From the NCBI GenBank assembly GCA_947493455.1, contig CANLRB010000011.1:62001-126000 (forward strand): a DNA stretch of 64,000 bases, in the 5' to 3' direction. A program made the position numbers and the translations under genes. The first letter of the stretch is position 1; every line of letters begins with the position of its first letter. This document shows positions 25,495-35,359 of the stretch, one piece after another. This DNA comes from an uncultured Pseudoalteromonas sp. (GTDB taxonomy: Bacteria; Pseudomonadota; Gammaproteobacteria; Enterobacterales; Alteromonadaceae). The notes below the pieces were generated by a model. That model did not search any database and was not told the DNA's origin. It was given only the letters and a program-made list of their open reading frames with translations.

Positions 25495-27342
25495 CTAAAC
25501 AGTAAAGCGAGAGACATCCTGTTTCATTTGTTTCGCATCGAGCTCGAGGTGTTCACAGTTTTTACAGGTCTCGCGCGAATCAATATAAAGCTGCTCCGCT
25601 GAAACTGAAATATTGGTCGTCGCAGCTTCAACTTCTTTTACTGTATACATTTGTTCTTGAGTCGCTCCGGCTATCTGTATAACGCGGTCGCGAATTGAGT
25701 CAAGCGAGCGTTTATTATTAATCATACTTTGTTTGGCAGAATCAATCGCTTCTTCCATTTGATTGCCAAGGTCTAAACTTTTAGTCATTGCTGATTCAGA
25801 ATCAGCCACTTGTTTTTGTAATGATTGAATTGTCTGTGAAATCTCGATGGTTGAGGTTTGTGTGCGCTTTGCAAGTGTGCGCACTTCGTCAGCAACAACT
25901 GCAAATCCGCGTCCAGATTCTCCGGCACGAGCCGCTTCTATCGCCGCATTTAAAGCGAGCAAATTGGTTTGCTCAGTAATTTCGCTGATCACACTCGTTA
26001 CTTTCTCGATACTTTTACTTGAAGCAATGAGCTGTTGCATTAACCCACTGGTTTCGTCTATATGGGTTTTTAATTCATTCATTCGTTCACAGGTGCTTGT
26101 CATCACTAATGAACCCTGGTCCATATTTTCTTCCGCATTTTGCACGCTTTGCTCTACTTCTGAGCTATTTTGCGCAATAAGTTCAACGGCTTTTGCCAAC
26201 TCCGATACCGCATTTTTAACCGATAACGTGTTGTTTTTTTGATCTTCTATAGCATGTTGTGAGCGCTTGCTGAGCTCCGCTGATTGGTGCGCACTTATCT
26301 CCACTTCATTCCCTTTTTGTTTGATTTCTCGAACAATATCAGCGGTCGTATCGATGAATTCATTTACGCTATCGGTAAATTGTGTCACTTCGTCATGACC
26401 TTCCAGATCGATATGTTGTGTCAGATCTCCATTACCGTGACTAATATCTGCCATTTTTAAGTTAGCAGTATGGAGTCGTTTGATTATACGGTATGTTTGC
26501 CACAATAAAATTGATGCGATGATGAGTGTGATTACTGTTGAAAGCGAAATACTCTGCTTTTTACTTTGGCTCAGGGTGTCGCCTACTTGGTTGTTTATAT
26601 CTGAACTTAACGCATTGAGTTTTGTTTCTACTTGATGAATACTGCTACGCAGCTTACCGCGTAAACCGAGCTCTTCATTGAGCCCTCTTAATTTTAACGC
26701 ATTGGCGAGGTTGGCTGCGGCTTTCTCAAAATCAACTAATGCCAACGATGCGGTTGATGTATGGTTGGTTAAATAAGATCTTACCGAAACTAAGTTTTGT
26801 TCCGCTTGCTGTTTAATGGATAAATCGAGGCTGGTTTGAAAGTCGTTTTCAAGTAGAACTAAGCGAACCGTTGAACTTATTGCTCTGGTATCACCAGTAT
26901 CAATAACTTGGTTTTTGAGAGCTAACTCGGCTTGATTAAATACTTGGCGAAGACCGGTCTCTTTATTTAAACCGATTTCGATATCAAGTTTGACCAGCTC
27001 ATTGAAACTGGATTGATAGTCGTCAACCAATATCAGTGATTCGTGCAGTTTTTGTTGTAAATCGGGTGCATCATTAAGGCGACGTTTTAGGTTCATCATG
27101 TTCGATTTGATTTGTGTTATGCGTTTTTCGAACTTATCGTGATACTTTAAATTTTTACGAAGTAAAAAGTCTTTTTCATGGCGCCTTAACATTAGTAAAT
27201 TGTGACTCACATCTTTACTCAAAGACAGTTGTTCACCGAGTTCTGCGATTCGCTCAGAAGTATACCAGTTAAGGCTTGCCATAATCGCCATCGCAGCGAT
27301 GATAAGCCCTGAAAGAGTTGTAAAAGATCGTTTAATAGACAT
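25495..27342 (-). CDS. methyl-accepting chemotaxis protein with HBM sensor domain
   Basis: The 615-residue receptor has a first membrane helix (about 8-26), then a helical periplasmic domain with [22 protein letters not shown] (about 49-70). This is typical of the helical bimodular (HBM) sensor, which binds small organic acids in characterised receptors. A second membrane helix lies near 267-285, followed by a HAMP region and a cytoplasmic hairpin. Its tip reads [41 protein letters not shown] precedes the ATG. It lacks an obvious C-terminal CheR-docking pentapeptide. No che genes are nearby, so it works with the core chemotaxis system encoded elsewhere. Confidence 0.93.
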   Translation of the reverse strand: MSIKRSFTTLSGLIIAAMAIMASLNWYTSERIAELGEQLSLSKDVSHNLLMLRRHEKDFLLRKNLKYHDKFEKRITQIKSNMMNLKRRLNDAPDLQQKLHESLILVDDYQSSFNELVKLDIEIGLNKETGLRQVFNQAELALKNQVIDTGDTRAISSTVRLVLLENDFQTSLDLSIKQQAEQNLVSVRSYLTNHTSTASLALVDFEKAAANLANALKLRGLNEELGLRGKLRSSIHQVETKLNALSSDINNQVGDTLSQSKKQSISLSTVITLIIASILLWQTYRIIKRLHTANLKMADISHGNGDLTQHIDLEGHDEVTQFTDSVNEFIDTTADIVREIKQKGNEVEISAHQSAELSKRSQHAIEDQKNNTLSVKNAVSELAKAVELIAQNSSEVEQSVQNAEENMDQGSLVMTSTCERMNELKTHIDETSGLMQQLIASSKSIEKVTSVISEITEQTNLLALNAAIEAARAGESGRGFAVVADEVRTLAKRTQTSTIEISQTIQSLQKQVADSESAMTKSLDLGNQMEEAIDSAKQSMINNKRSLDSIRDRVIQIAGATQEQMYTVKEVEAATTNISVSAEQLYIDSRETCKNCEHLELDAKQMKQDVSRFTV

Positions 27343-27546
27343 GAAACCTCCTTGTTCGAAAAGTCATTCCATTAATGTGATTAATAATTAATCAGGCAAC
27401 AGGGTAAGCCTAGTCAGGAGATTTTATTTTTGCCATAAAAATGTCATAAAATGCGATGAGAAAATCTCAAGACCATATAACTAATTAATAATTATGGTTT
27501 TATATGTTGCGCAGTGTTGTAATAAATTGTTAACAATAGGCGTAAG

Positions 27547-27568
27547 GAGCATAAAAACCGTTATGCTC
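27547..27568 (-). other. hairpin downstream of the BASS transporter gene
   Basis: GAGCATAA and TTATGCTC form an 8-bp stem with a six-base loop, about 50 nt beyond the end of the transporter gene on the minus strand. No T run follows. The rest of the 278-bp gap (27343-27620) should hold the chemoreceptor promoter; I see no gene there. Confidence 0.4.
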
Positions 27569-27620
27569 TCGAAGTAGAAGATACTAATCAGCGTTAGTTG
27601 TTTTTTAACTGAAATTTATA

Positions 27621-28472
27621 TTAGATACGCCGCGCATAAATCGTGAACAGTGATGCACTGAAAAACATAAACAAACTATAGATACTAGGCGCGATAGACA
27701 TTTGTGTACTTTGTAGCAGGCTTGATGTAACAAGTAATGCGAGAGTTCCGTTTTGTAGACCCACCTCTAAGGTAATTGTTTTTGCTTGTGCTTGGTTGTT
27801 TAAAGCCCATCTTCCGACAAAGTAACCGAGTGCCATAGTTACAACATTGAGTAATATAGCACTTGGGCCAGCGAGCACTGTAAACTCAATTAGCTGGTTG
27901 CCTAATTTAATGCAAATACTGATTATCACGAGAATAAGCACGGCAATCGAAAACCAGCTGATAAAGGGTTGAACGCGTTTGGCAAATGTATGCCATTTAG
28001 CGTTAATCCACATGCCAACAAGTACAGGGAACACGGTAATAATCATTAACTTAAGCCAAGTTGCTAATATTGGCAATTCAAATGATTCGTTCGCAATACC
28101 ATAATAGTTCATTGCCCACACTGCGAGTAGTGGAATTGTAAAGGGTGTAATGAAACCAATAACAGCGGTGAGAGAAATCGATAATCCGAGATCTGCTTTT
28201 GCTAAGTAGCTATAGAGGTTTGATGTCGTCCCGCCAGGGCACAGGGCAAGTATAAATAAGCCAACCGCTAATTCACCACTTAGGTCGGTTAATGCGATTA
28301 CCGCAAGCGCTGCTATTGGGAGTACTATCATTTGACATAGCGCGCCGATTAAAAAGCTTTTTGGTTCTTTTGCAACTCGGATAAAGTCTGCCTTCGTTAA
28401 ATTTAGGCCGACACCCATCATGATCAATATGAGTGCAATAGGCAGTCCCACTTGCAGTAAGGTTTGTGGCAT
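27621..28472 (-). CDS. bile acid:sodium symporter (BASS) family transporter
   Basis: The 283-residue protein has nine to ten membrane helices. BASS landmarks include MMGVGLNLTKADF near the N terminus and the sodium-site region LFILALCPGGTTSNLYSYLAKAD (about 75-97), with SISLTAVIGFITPFTIPL after it. Such carriers move organic anions (bile acids, pyruvate, pantoate and others) with sodium. The substrate cannot be told from the sequence. It is monocistronic, and the 180 bp upstream contain the promoters for it and for the small membrane protein. Confidence 0.88.
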   Translation of the reverse strand: MPQTLLQVGLPIALILIMMGVGLNLTKADFIRVAKEPKSFLIGALCQMIVLPIAALAVIALTDLSGELAVGLFILALCPGGTTSNLYSYLAKADLGLSISLTAVIGFITPFTIPLLAVWAMNYYGIANESFELPILATWLKLMIITVFPVLVGMWINAKWHTFAKRVQPFISWFSIAVLILVIISICIKLGNQLIEFTVLAGPSAILLNVVTMALGYFVGRWALNNQAQAKTITLEVGLQNGTLALLVTSSLLQSTQMSIAPSIYSLFMFFSASLFTIYARRI

Positions 28473-28654
28473 AGTGAACGATTCCTAATTTATTGTTCTA
28501 ATAGATATTGTTGTCACTGGCTCATTATATATAACACATAATCTAGGCCGCAGGTGAAATTAATTAAATGAATCTTTTTTAACATTATGGTGCTAATTCA
28601 GAGGAAGTTCATGTTGTAACGAGTAGGGTATTCATTTAATTGAGTGAGGATATT

Positions 28655-28813
28655 ATGTTACTTGTTTTTATGGTGAGCGCTCTGTTGGGCATGCTGGCTT
28701 ATTTTATATTTGGTTATGCAACGGGGGTAGGTGGGTTAATTTTATTATCCGGTATGATTGCCTTGCGTCTGGTTAAGCAAAATAGGTTTTCTAACAACAA
28801 ACTTAACGGGTAA
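28655..28813 (+). CDS. 52-residue single-pass or hairpin membrane protein
   Basis: ATG 28655 is preceded by GAGTGAGGA. The 52-residue product begins MLLVFMVSALLGMLAYFIFG and continues ATGVGGLILLSGMIALRLV, then a basic tail (KQNRFSNNK). Hydrophobic codons run for about 38 residues with glycine breaks, giving either one long helix or a helical hairpin with a cytoplasmic basic end. No other long frame competes for this stretch. A hairpin overlaps its stop codon. The function is unknown. Confidence 0.6.
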   Translation: MLLVFMVSALLGMLAYFIFGYATGVGGLILLSGMIALRLVKQNRFSNNKLNG

Positions 28814-28838
28814 CGAACGGCGTTTGAGAGCCGTTCGT
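28813..28838 (+). terminator. stem-loop between convergent genes
   Basis: ACGAACGGC and GCCGTTCGT form a perfect 9-bp stem with an eight-base loop, starting at the last base of the small ORF stop codon. No T run follows on either strand, so termination, if any, is weak. Confidence 0.4.
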
Positions 28839-28850
28839 ATAACGTGACGG

Positions 28851-29582
28851 TTACGAATTAAGCAAAACTTCTAAGTCTTCAGAGCCGCCGATATGTTGCC
28901 CGCCAATAAATATTTGTGGCACCGTATCGCGCCCAGACATGGCTTTTAAACTTGTCGATGACGCGTCTTTACCGATCACAATCTCTTCAAACTGCATATT
29001 GTGTTTGGCTAATAATCGTTTAGCATTTTGGCAGTACGGGCAATTTGGTTTAGTAAACAACGCCACCGCTTTTGGTTTCACTGCCTCTGGGTTAATGTAA
29101 TCGAGCATGGTATCGGCATCTGATACTTCAAATGGGTCGCCATCGACTTCGGGTTCAATAAACATTTTTTCAATCACACCGTCTTTCACTAACATCGAAT
29201 AGCGCCAGCTGCGTTTGCCAAAACCAATCTTGCTTTTGTCAACGAGCATACCCATACCATGGGTGAATTCACCTGTACCATCTGGAATGAGTCGAATATG
29301 TTGCGCTTCTTGATCTTTCTCCCATGCGCTCATTACAAAGCTATCGTTTACTGAAAAGCATAAAATGTCGTCAACACCGCTGGCTTTAAAGGTACTTGCT
29401 AATTCGTTAAAGCGCGGCAGGTGAGTGGATGAGCATGTTGGTGTAAATGCACCCGGTAGTGAAAATACGACAACGGTTTTACCTTTAAATAAATCATCGG
29501 TTGTGACGTTTTGCCATTGATTGTTTGCAAAAATAGGTAACGTGACTTGAGGTACTTTTTGACCGGAAATATCTTTTAACAT
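28851..29582 (-). CDS. peroxiredoxin-glutaredoxin fusion (hybrid Prx5)
   Basis: The protein (243 residues from ATG 29582) fuses an atypical peroxiredoxin of the Prx5 type (about 1-160; peroxidatic cysteine in GAFTPTCSSTHLP) to a glutaredoxin (about 168-243; active site CPYC, then TVPQIFIGG and GGSEDL). The fused Grx lets glutathione recycle the peroxidase directly, as known for Haemophilus and Vibrio homologues. It acts on hydrogen peroxide and alkyl hydroperoxides in the cytoplasm. The frame runs upstream to 29630, but MLKDISG is the family start. Glutathione-dependent YghU lies two genes away. Confidence 0.94.
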   Translation of the reverse strand: MLKDISGQKVPQVTLPIFANNQWQNVTTDDLFKGKTVVVFSLPGAFTPTCSSTHLPRFNELASTFKASGVDDILCFSVNDSFVMSAWEKDQEAQHIRLIPDGTGEFTHGMGMLVDKSKIGFGKRSWRYSMLVKDGVIEKMFIEPEVDGDPFEVSDADTMLDYINPEAVKPKAVALFTKPNCPYCQNAKRLLAKHNMQFEEIVIGKDASSTSLKAMSGRDTVPQIFIGGQHIGGSEDLEVLLNS

Positions 29583-29729
29583 ACTGGACCTATGGATTAA
29601 TAATAAATTAGATGCGTTGCAGTATGGCAAAGAGAGGGCTATTTATCTAATAAATAAAAATGGTTAGTTTGTTCGGTTTTATAGATTGGATAGGTTTGGG
29701 TGATTTGATTTTTAGATTTATAACGTCAA

Positions 29730-30581
29730 CTAATTGTGCATAAATTGCTGTTGGTAGTACAACTCAAATTCAGCAGAGTTACTTGCTTCGCGCCACCAAG
29801 TTGTTGCGGCGAGTTTAAACTCAGGTGTATTTTTAATCTCGCGCAAAATAACGTTAATTTTGTTTATTACTGTTTTACCCCAGCTATTTTTGGGACATGC
29901 AATGTGGCCGTAATTAAATGGCGACACACCTTGAATATTAAATGTTTTGAATTGTGCTTTCGTCTCTGGGTATTGGCTAAGGTAGTATGACAATTCAAAT
30001 GGATACACTATGGTGAAGTCGATGCGGTTAAGGTTGATCATATGAAAGGTTGCTGTTAGGTCTGTATGGGTCATTAAGTGCATGTGTGTTTGCGCTTTAT
30101 GATTTGCCAGCGCTGTATCGATGACTTGGGAATAAGAGCGATTTTTTACCAAACTAAAAGAGTGTTTATTGGCATTTAACACGGCATTTAAGTCAATCTC
30201 ATTGTTTTGTGCATAGGTCTCTAGAATACCTGAGCGGGCAACCAGTCGATTACTAGGACTGACAATTGCCGCATCAGAAAAATACATGAATTGATTGCGC
30301 TGCTTGGTTTTGTAAAGTGCCGGGTGACAGACGTTTTTTTGCGCGCGAATATCAGAAATGGCGCGGCTGACCGATGTCATCGGCATTTCGTGTTGGAATT
30401 CGGGCATACGGGCAATAATGAGTTGCAGTACTTTTTGCACAAAGCCATTGCCTGTTTCAGGTCCAAGCATAATCACACCGGGTGGACGATGGTATGTTTG
30501 CCAGTAAATTGTATTTGCTAAGGCAAGAGATGGCATTAGAGACACAAGTAATGCCAGTATGGGAAATATTGGGCGAACCAT
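29730..30581 (-). CDS. exported TIGR02285-like substrate-binding protein
   Basis: The 283-residue protein has a signal peptide ending L-A-L-A-N. The pattern of TIGR02285-type periplasmic proteins follows: IYWQTYHRPPGVIML (about 24-38), GPETGNGFVQKVLQLI, a conserved cysteine in KNVCHPALYKT, and a second cysteine in HIACPKN that may form a disulfide with it. The fold is a family-3 solute-binding protein. No transporter is adjacent, and the ligand is unknown. It is followed by a gap of 99 bp to the Prx-Grx gene on the same strand. Confidence 0.75.
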   Translation of the reverse strand: MVRPIFPILALLVSLMPSLALANTIYWQTYHRPPGVIMLGPETGNGFVQKVLQLIIARMPEFQHEMPMTSVSRAISDIRAQKNVCHPALYKTKQRNQFMYFSDAAIVSPSNRLVARSGILETYAQNNEIDLNAVLNANKHSFSLVKNRSYSQVIDTALANHKAQTHMHLMTHTDLTATFHMINLNRIDFTIVYPFELSYYLSQYPETKAQFKTFNIQGVSPFNYGHIACPKNSWGKTVINKINVILREIKNTPEFKLAATTWWREASNSAEFELYYQQQFMHN

Positions 30582-30635
30582 TGATGCTCCTTTTGTCTCT
30601 CTTATGTCACTATAGCATTACAAACACGCGTTTGA

Positions 30636-31502
30636 CTAATCTCTCAACCTATCTTGCGTATTACGCTCAAAATCTTCGCTGTTGTGACGTTCATGTAATT
30701 GCTCGGATTCGTCTCCCCATGTTTTATTGACCATTTTTCCACGCTTTGTTGCTGGTCGATTTGCTATCATGGTCGCCCAACGCATCACATGTGTGTAGTT
30801 GTTAACGTCTAAAAACTCAGCGGCATCATATAACTGACCGAGCACCAGTGCCCCATACCAAGGCCAGATTGCGATATCTGCGATAGTGTACTGGTCGCCG
30901 ACCATATATTGGTTATCACTCAAGTGTTTGTCTAATACGTCAAGCTGACGTTTGACTTCCATTGTAAAGCGGTCAATTGGGTATTGCATTGGTTCGGGTG
31001 CGTATGAATAAAAATGACCAAATCCTCCCCCTAAGATAGGTGCACTGCCCATTTGCCAAAACAGCCAGTTTAGGCATTCTGTGCGTTTATGAGAGTCGAA
31101 CGGTATAAAGGCATCAAATTTTTCTGCAAGATGCAATAAAATAGAACCTGATTCAAAAACTCGCACCTCCGTATCTGACGAGCAATCGAGTAAGGCAGGA
31201 ATTTTTGAATTTGGGTTAATCGCTACAAACTCATCACCAAATTGGTCAAGTTCCATAATGTCTATGACATAGGCATCGTATTGTGCGGTGTCAAATCCAG
31301 CCGCTAATAACTCTTCAAATAACATAGTCACTTTAACGCCATTTGGCGTTGCAAGTGAATAGAGTTGAAACGGGTGTTTTCCTCTGGGTAATGATTTTTC
31401 AAAGCGGCTGCCTGCCGAAGGCTGATTAATATTGGAAAACTTCCCACCGTTTCCTGCCTGCCATTGCCAAACGCGCGGTACTTGATATGATTCAGTAGAC
31501 AT
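30636..31502 (-). CDS. yghU: glutathione-dependent disulfide-bond oxidoreductase YghU
   Basis: The 288-residue protein is collinear with Escherichia coli YghU. It shows VWQWQAGNGGKFSNINQPSAG at the N terminus, then GKHPFQLYSLATPNGVKVT, NPNSKIPALLD and ESGSILLHLAEKF of the thioredoxin-like domain. The helical domain has GGGFGHFYSYAPEP and YTIADIAIWPWYG, and the C-terminal QLHERH is also kept. YghU reduces disulfides using two bound glutathione molecules. It forms a thiol-redox neighbourhood with the Prx-Grx fusion. Confidence 0.93.
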   Translation of the reverse strand: MSTESYQVPRVWQWQAGNGGKFSNINQPSAGSRFEKSLPRGKHPFQLYSLATPNGVKVTMLFEELLAAGFDTAQYDAYVIDIMELDQFGDEFVAINPNSKIPALLDCSSDTEVRVFESGSILLHLAEKFDAFIPFDSHKRTECLNWLFWQMGSAPILGGGFGHFYSYAPEPMQYPIDRFTMEVKRQLDVLDKHLSDNQYMVGDQYTIADIAIWPWYGALVLGQLYDAAEFLDVNNYTHVMRWATMIANRPATKRGKMVNKTWGDESEQLHERHNSEDFERNTQDRLRD

Positions 31503-31623
31503 AGTTCACCTTTAATTATTGAGCTATTTAAATATGAGAGCGAGTGAATCACTAATTTATTTCATTGTTAGTCAGTTTAGTTGCAGATTTAATACCTAGG
31601 TTCATTTTTTGGGAGAGCATAGC

Positions 31624-32535
31624 GTGATTTTACGTATTGTTATTTTGGTAATTGCTTTATTTTATAACTCCTTAGTCTGTGCTAAAGAAATTGCATTCAG
31701 CTTTGATGATGCGCCGCGCGCGGCAAATGGGTATTTTGATGGGCCGAACCGTGCTGCGAACTTGATTAAAGAATTAAACGACCATCAAATTAAGCAGGCC
31801 GCTTTTTTTGCCACGACGCAAAATATTAATTTGGAAGGTGCGCAGCGTTTACACGCGTATGCAAAAGCGGGTCATATTATTGCAAATCACACCCATACAC
31901 ACCCTGATATTAATAAGACGGCGCTTTCTGACTATATTAGCGAAATTAGTCAAGCAGACAAATTGTTGTCTCCTTATGCGACATTTAAACCTTGGTTTCG
32001 TTTTCCGTATTTACGTGAAGGCGATACACTCGAAAAACGTGATGGCGTGCGCGCTTTTTTATCTGACAAAGGCTACTTTAATGCCTATATCACACTTAAT
32101 AACTATGATTGGCATCTAGAAAGCTTGTTTCAAAATGCGCTAAAGCAAAAAAAGAAAATTGATATGGAAAAACTCAAAGCGCTATACGTTGATGTGATTA
32201 TGCAGGGCATTAATTACTACGATGAATTAGCGGTGAGTTATTTAAAACGATCGCCAAAACATATTTTATTGCTTCATGAAACGGATTTAAATGCATTGTT
32301 TGTTGGCGAACTCGCCAATACATTGCGCGCCAATGGGTGGCGTATTATTGATATTGAAACGGCTTATCAAGATGATATTGCAACGTATTCAACCCAGTCT
32401 GTAATGAAATACAACCCTGGGCGCATTGGCGAAATAGCAAAAGATAACGGTCAAAAAAAGCAATTGTGGCATCGCTCAATGAATACCGACTATTTGGATT
32501 CGCGATTTGAAAAAGAAGTGATAGTTACTGAATAG
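31624..32535 (+). CDS. exported polysaccharide deacetylase (NodB-like)
   Basis: The product (303 residues) has a signal peptide ending L-V-C-A. The NodB-domain motifs follow: AFSFDDAP (motif 1, metal-binding Asp pair), GHIIANHTHTHPD (motif 2, two metal-binding His) and FRFPYLREG (motif 3), with a late LLLHETD histidine. It should remove N-acetyl or O-acetyl groups from a glycan in the envelope. GTG 31624 is chosen as start because GGGAGA lies seven bases upstream; the frame extends to a TTG at 31609 without a ribosome site. It is divergent from yghU. Confidence 0.85.
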   Translation: MILRIVILVIALFYNSLVCAKEIAFSFDDAPRAANGYFDGPNRAANLIKELNDHQIKQAAFFATTQNINLEGAQRLHAYAKAGHIIANHTHTHPDINKTALSDYISEISQADKLLSPYATFKPWFRFPYLREGDTLEKRDGVRAFLSDKGYFNAYITLNNYDWHLESLFQNALKQKKKIDMEKLKALYVDVIMQGINYYDELAVSYLKRSPKHILLLHETDLNALFVGELANTLRANGWRIIDIETAYQDDIATYSTQSVMKYNPGRIGEIAKDNGQKKQLWHRSMNTDYLDSRFEKEVIVTE

Positions 32536-32646
32536 TTGATATCTTAGGTGGCGCGCTTTCTACAAATAATTACCTTTTCTTACAGTCCTAGCCAAACATA
32601 ACTCATACACTCAAAGTATCGAAATTGGAGATAGTAGGAGGCGGGT

Positions 32647-33219
32647 ATGCGCCAGAGAGTATTGATGGTGATGCTAATGTTGTTCTCGGCAACAAGTGCG
32701 GCAAGTCACGGTAAGTTTAATTTTTTCGCTAAATCTGAATGGGCAAACGATAGTGAAATAGCGGGGGCGGGCATCGAATTTATTGGTAAAAACCCTCGCA
32801 CCCATTTTGGCTTTGGTGTGAGCGCTTCGTTATCACACGCAGAGGTACTAACAAAATCGCATTATTATGAAGATTTTTTAACGCTCGATACAGGCGTTAA
32901 GTTTGGCTATTTTTCTGATTTATTTGTCTATGGTGAATTTGGTGTCGACATGTTTGAATTAGTATTTAAAGATGCCCGCGATGATCATCATTATCACTAC
33001 TATGACGACGAAGGCAGATATCATGAGCACTATGTTTCACACAATGATGAGCTCGATGCATATGTGGGTGTAGGTATTGGAATTAAACTCGAACACCTCG
33101 AAGTGTCGGCTTTTTCACGTTATCGTCAAATTGATGCGCGAAATTGGGAGGTCCATGATAATGTATTTTCTGGCGTCAAAGTATCATTGAGTTTTGATAC
33201 CAATAAATTTAACCAATAA
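32647..33219 (+). CDS. envelope protein with His/Tyr/Asp-rich loop
   Basis: The 190-residue protein has a signal peptide ending S-A-A-S, then beta-rich sequence (HFGFGVSASLSH, GVKFGYFSDLFVYGEFGVD, AYVGVGIGIKLEHLEVSAFSRY) suggesting an outer-membrane barrel. Between two strands lies an unusual loop (about residues 114-139) with six His, five Tyr and many Asp/Glu, for example DDHHYHYYDDEG, which could bind metal ions. No family is recognised. AGGAGG precedes the ATG. Confidence 0.68.
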   Translation: MRQRVLMVMLMLFSATSAASHGKFNFFAKSEWANDSEIAGAGIEFIGKNPRTHFGFGVSASLSHAEVLTKSHYYEDFLTLDTGVKFGYFSDLFVYGEFGVDMFELVFKDARDDHHYHYYDDEGRYHEHYVSHNDELDAYVGVGIGIKLEHLEVSAFSRYRQIDARNWEVHDNVFSGVKVSLSFDTNKFNQ

Positions 33220-33256
33220 TAAATGCCAGTCTAGAGGACTGGCATTTATTTTAAGT
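33218..33256 (+). terminator. bidirectional rho-independent terminator
   Basis: AATAAATGCCAGTC pairs with GACTGGCATTTATT around a short loop. A-rich and T-rich flanks on both sides serve the convergent envelope-protein and M13 peptidase genes. Confidence 0.85.
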
Positions 33257-33262
33257 TTTTTA

Positions 33263-35359
33263 TTACCAAATGCGAACACGTTGGTCTTCAGGTAAATACA
33301 ACTTATCACCTGGTTTTACGTCAAACGCTTTGTACCATGCATCGTGGTTACGCGGAGCCAATGCTCTAAAGCGACCTGGTGCGTGGGTACCTGCACGCAA
33401 CTGACTTAGCATACTCTGTTCAGTACGTTTTTCTTTCCATACTTGTGCCCATGCAAGGAAGAAACGTTGATCGCCAGTTAAACCGTCAATAATCGGTGCT
33501 TCTTTACCATTTAGGCTTAGTTTGTAGGCGTGGTAAGCCATTGCGATACCGCCAACATCACCGATGTTTTCGCCTAAGCTATTACGACCATTTACAAAGT
33601 TATCAGGAATCGGCTCGTACTTGCTGTACTGCTCTGCCAGTTTGTCTGCTTTAGCATCAAAGGCTGCGCGATCGGCATCTGTCCACCAGTTGCGTTGAAT
33701 ACCATTGGCATCAGATTTTGAGCCTTGGTCATCAAAGCCGTGACCCATTTCATGACCGATAACAGCACCGATACCGCCGTAGTTTACGGCCGGGTCCGCA
33801 TTTGGATCGAAAAATGGCGGTTGTAGTATTGCAGCTGGGAAAACAATTTCATTAAATGAACTATTGTAATAGGCGTTAACACGCTGTGGTGCCATGCCCC
33901 AACGGTTTCGGTCGGTTTTCTTTAACTCTTGCTCGACGCTGTCTGCTCTAAAGAATTGACGAATATTTTGAATGTTACCGACTAAATCATTATTTTTCAG
34001 GGTTAGTCCGTCAAACTCTTGCCATACGTCAGGGTAACCAATTTTTGGATTGAAGGCTGCGAGTTTTGCACGAGCGTTTACTTTTGTTTCTGTGCCCATC
34101 CAATCAAGATTGTCGATACGTTCGCCAAGTGCGGTACGTAAGTTTTCAACTAGCTCAGCCATTTGTTGTTTTGACGATTCTGGGAAATAACGTTTTACGT
34201 AAACTTTACCAATTGCAAAACCGAGCGACTGAGTGCCTGACATTTGTGCGATAGCGCGTTTCCAGCGCGGTCTTGGTTCTTGTTGACCGCTGAGCTCAGT
34301 ACCGTGGAAGGCAAAGTTAGCATTGTAGATATCTTCAGACAGCAAGCTCGCATTACCGCTAATCGCGTGGTATGTTAGGTAGTCTTTCCAAGTATTGATA
34401 TCTTCACCATTTAATAGCGCGATCATCGCTTTGATCGGCTCAGGTTGAGACATATTTAACTGTGGAACTTGATATCCTGTCTGCTCAAAGTAAAGGTCCC
34501 AATTAAACCCTGGGTATTCTTTGGCAAGATCTGCGCGCTTAATTTGATTGAGTGTCAAGTCGCGGTTACGGCGTTTTTCGCGCGGCCAATGACCTTGTGC
34601 AATTTTAGTTTCAAGGGCTAATATGGCTTTAGCGCGCTCAGTTGAATTTTCAGTGCCTGCAAAGTCAAGCATCTGAGCTATGTGAGCCACATACGCATCA
34701 CGTGTTTTTGCGAATCGCTCGCTGTCGACTAAATAGTATGAACGATCAGGTAATCCTAGACCGCCTGCGCCCATCGACATTTCATATTTATTTGGGTCTA
34801 AACGGTTAAACCACATGCCTCCACCGAGCGGCGCATTAACACCGCTTAACCAATTTTTACCAAAAATTGCTGTAAGGTCATCGGTTGTTTTTGCTGCTTT
34901 GATTTGGTCAAGCACAGGCTGAATTGGTGAAATACCGAGTTTATTGATTGTGTCAGTATCCATAAAGGCATGATAAAAATTAGCAATCAATTGTTCTTCG
35001 AAGTTTAAATCAGTGCGGCTGGTGATGTCGTCGATAATTTCTTTTACTTGTTTTTCACTGCGCTCAGCAAGGCCTGTAAACGCACCATATCGCGTTTTAT
35101 CTGCAGGCATTACGTAGTTGTCATACCAAGTACCGCTGGCATACATAAAGAAATCATCGCCTGGTTTAACGGCTTCGTTACGAGCGCTTAAATCAACACC
35201 AAATGTACCAAGTTCGGCTTTGCCTTTTTCGGCAACAGCAGGTGCCACGGTAGGTTTTTTTTGTTCTACTTTTGCTGTGACTTCTTTCTCACTATTTGAA
35301 TCACCGCAACCTGCTAAAAAGGCAGTTGCTAATGCAATTGAGATAAGAGACTTTTTCAT
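33263..35359 (-). CDS. pepO: M13-family (neprilysin-like) zinc metallopeptidase lipoprotein
   Basis: The 698-residue protein has a lipoprotein signal with lipobox L-A-G-C (Cys18), a low-complexity linker, then the M13 N-terminal domain (GDDFFMYASGTWYDN). The catalytic domain has HEMGH at 536-540, preceded by NAYYNSSFNEIVFPAAILQPPFF, with the third zinc ligand in NSLGENIGDVGG. The end reads DKLYLPEDQRVRIW, matching the usual C-terminal tryptophan. It degrades peptides in the periplasm while anchored to a membrane. It is monocistronic. Confidence 0.94.
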   Translation of the reverse strand: MKKSLISIALATAFLAGCGDSNSEKEVTAKVEQKKPTVAPAVAEKGKAELGTFGVDLSARNEAVKPGDDFFMYASGTWYDNYVMPADKTRYGAFTGLAERSEKQVKEIIDDITSRTDLNFEEQLIANFYHAFMDTDTINKLGISPIQPVLDQIKAAKTTDDLTAIFGKNWLSGVNAPLGGGMWFNRLDPNKYEMSMGAGGLGLPDRSYYLVDSERFAKTRDAYVAHIAQMLDFAGTENSTERAKAILALETKIAQGHWPREKRRNRDLTLNQIKRADLAKEYPGFNWDLYFEQTGYQVPQLNMSQPEPIKAMIALLNGEDINTWKDYLTYHAISGNASLLSEDIYNANFAFHGTELSGQQEPRPRWKRAIAQMSGTQSLGFAIGKVYVKRYFPESSKQQMAELVENLRTALGERIDNLDWMGTETKVNARAKLAAFNPKIGYPDVWQEFDGLTLKNNDLVGNIQNIRQFFRADSVEQELKKTDRNRWGMAPQRVNAYYNSSFNEIVFPAAILQPPFFDPNADPAVNYGGIGAVIGHEMGHGFDDQGSKSDANGIQRNWWTDADRAAFDAKADKLAEQYSKYEPIPDNFVNGRNSLGENIGDVGGIAMAYHAYKLSLNGKEAPIIDGLTGDQRFFLAWAQVWKEKRTEQSMLSQLRAGTHAPGRFRALAPRNHDAWYKAFDVKPGDKLYLPEDQRVRIW

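Noticed and set aside
29583-29729. OxyR-type binding site upstream of the Prx-Grx gene
   Set aside because: ATAG and CTAT fragments occur but not with the spacing of the four-part OxyR motif.
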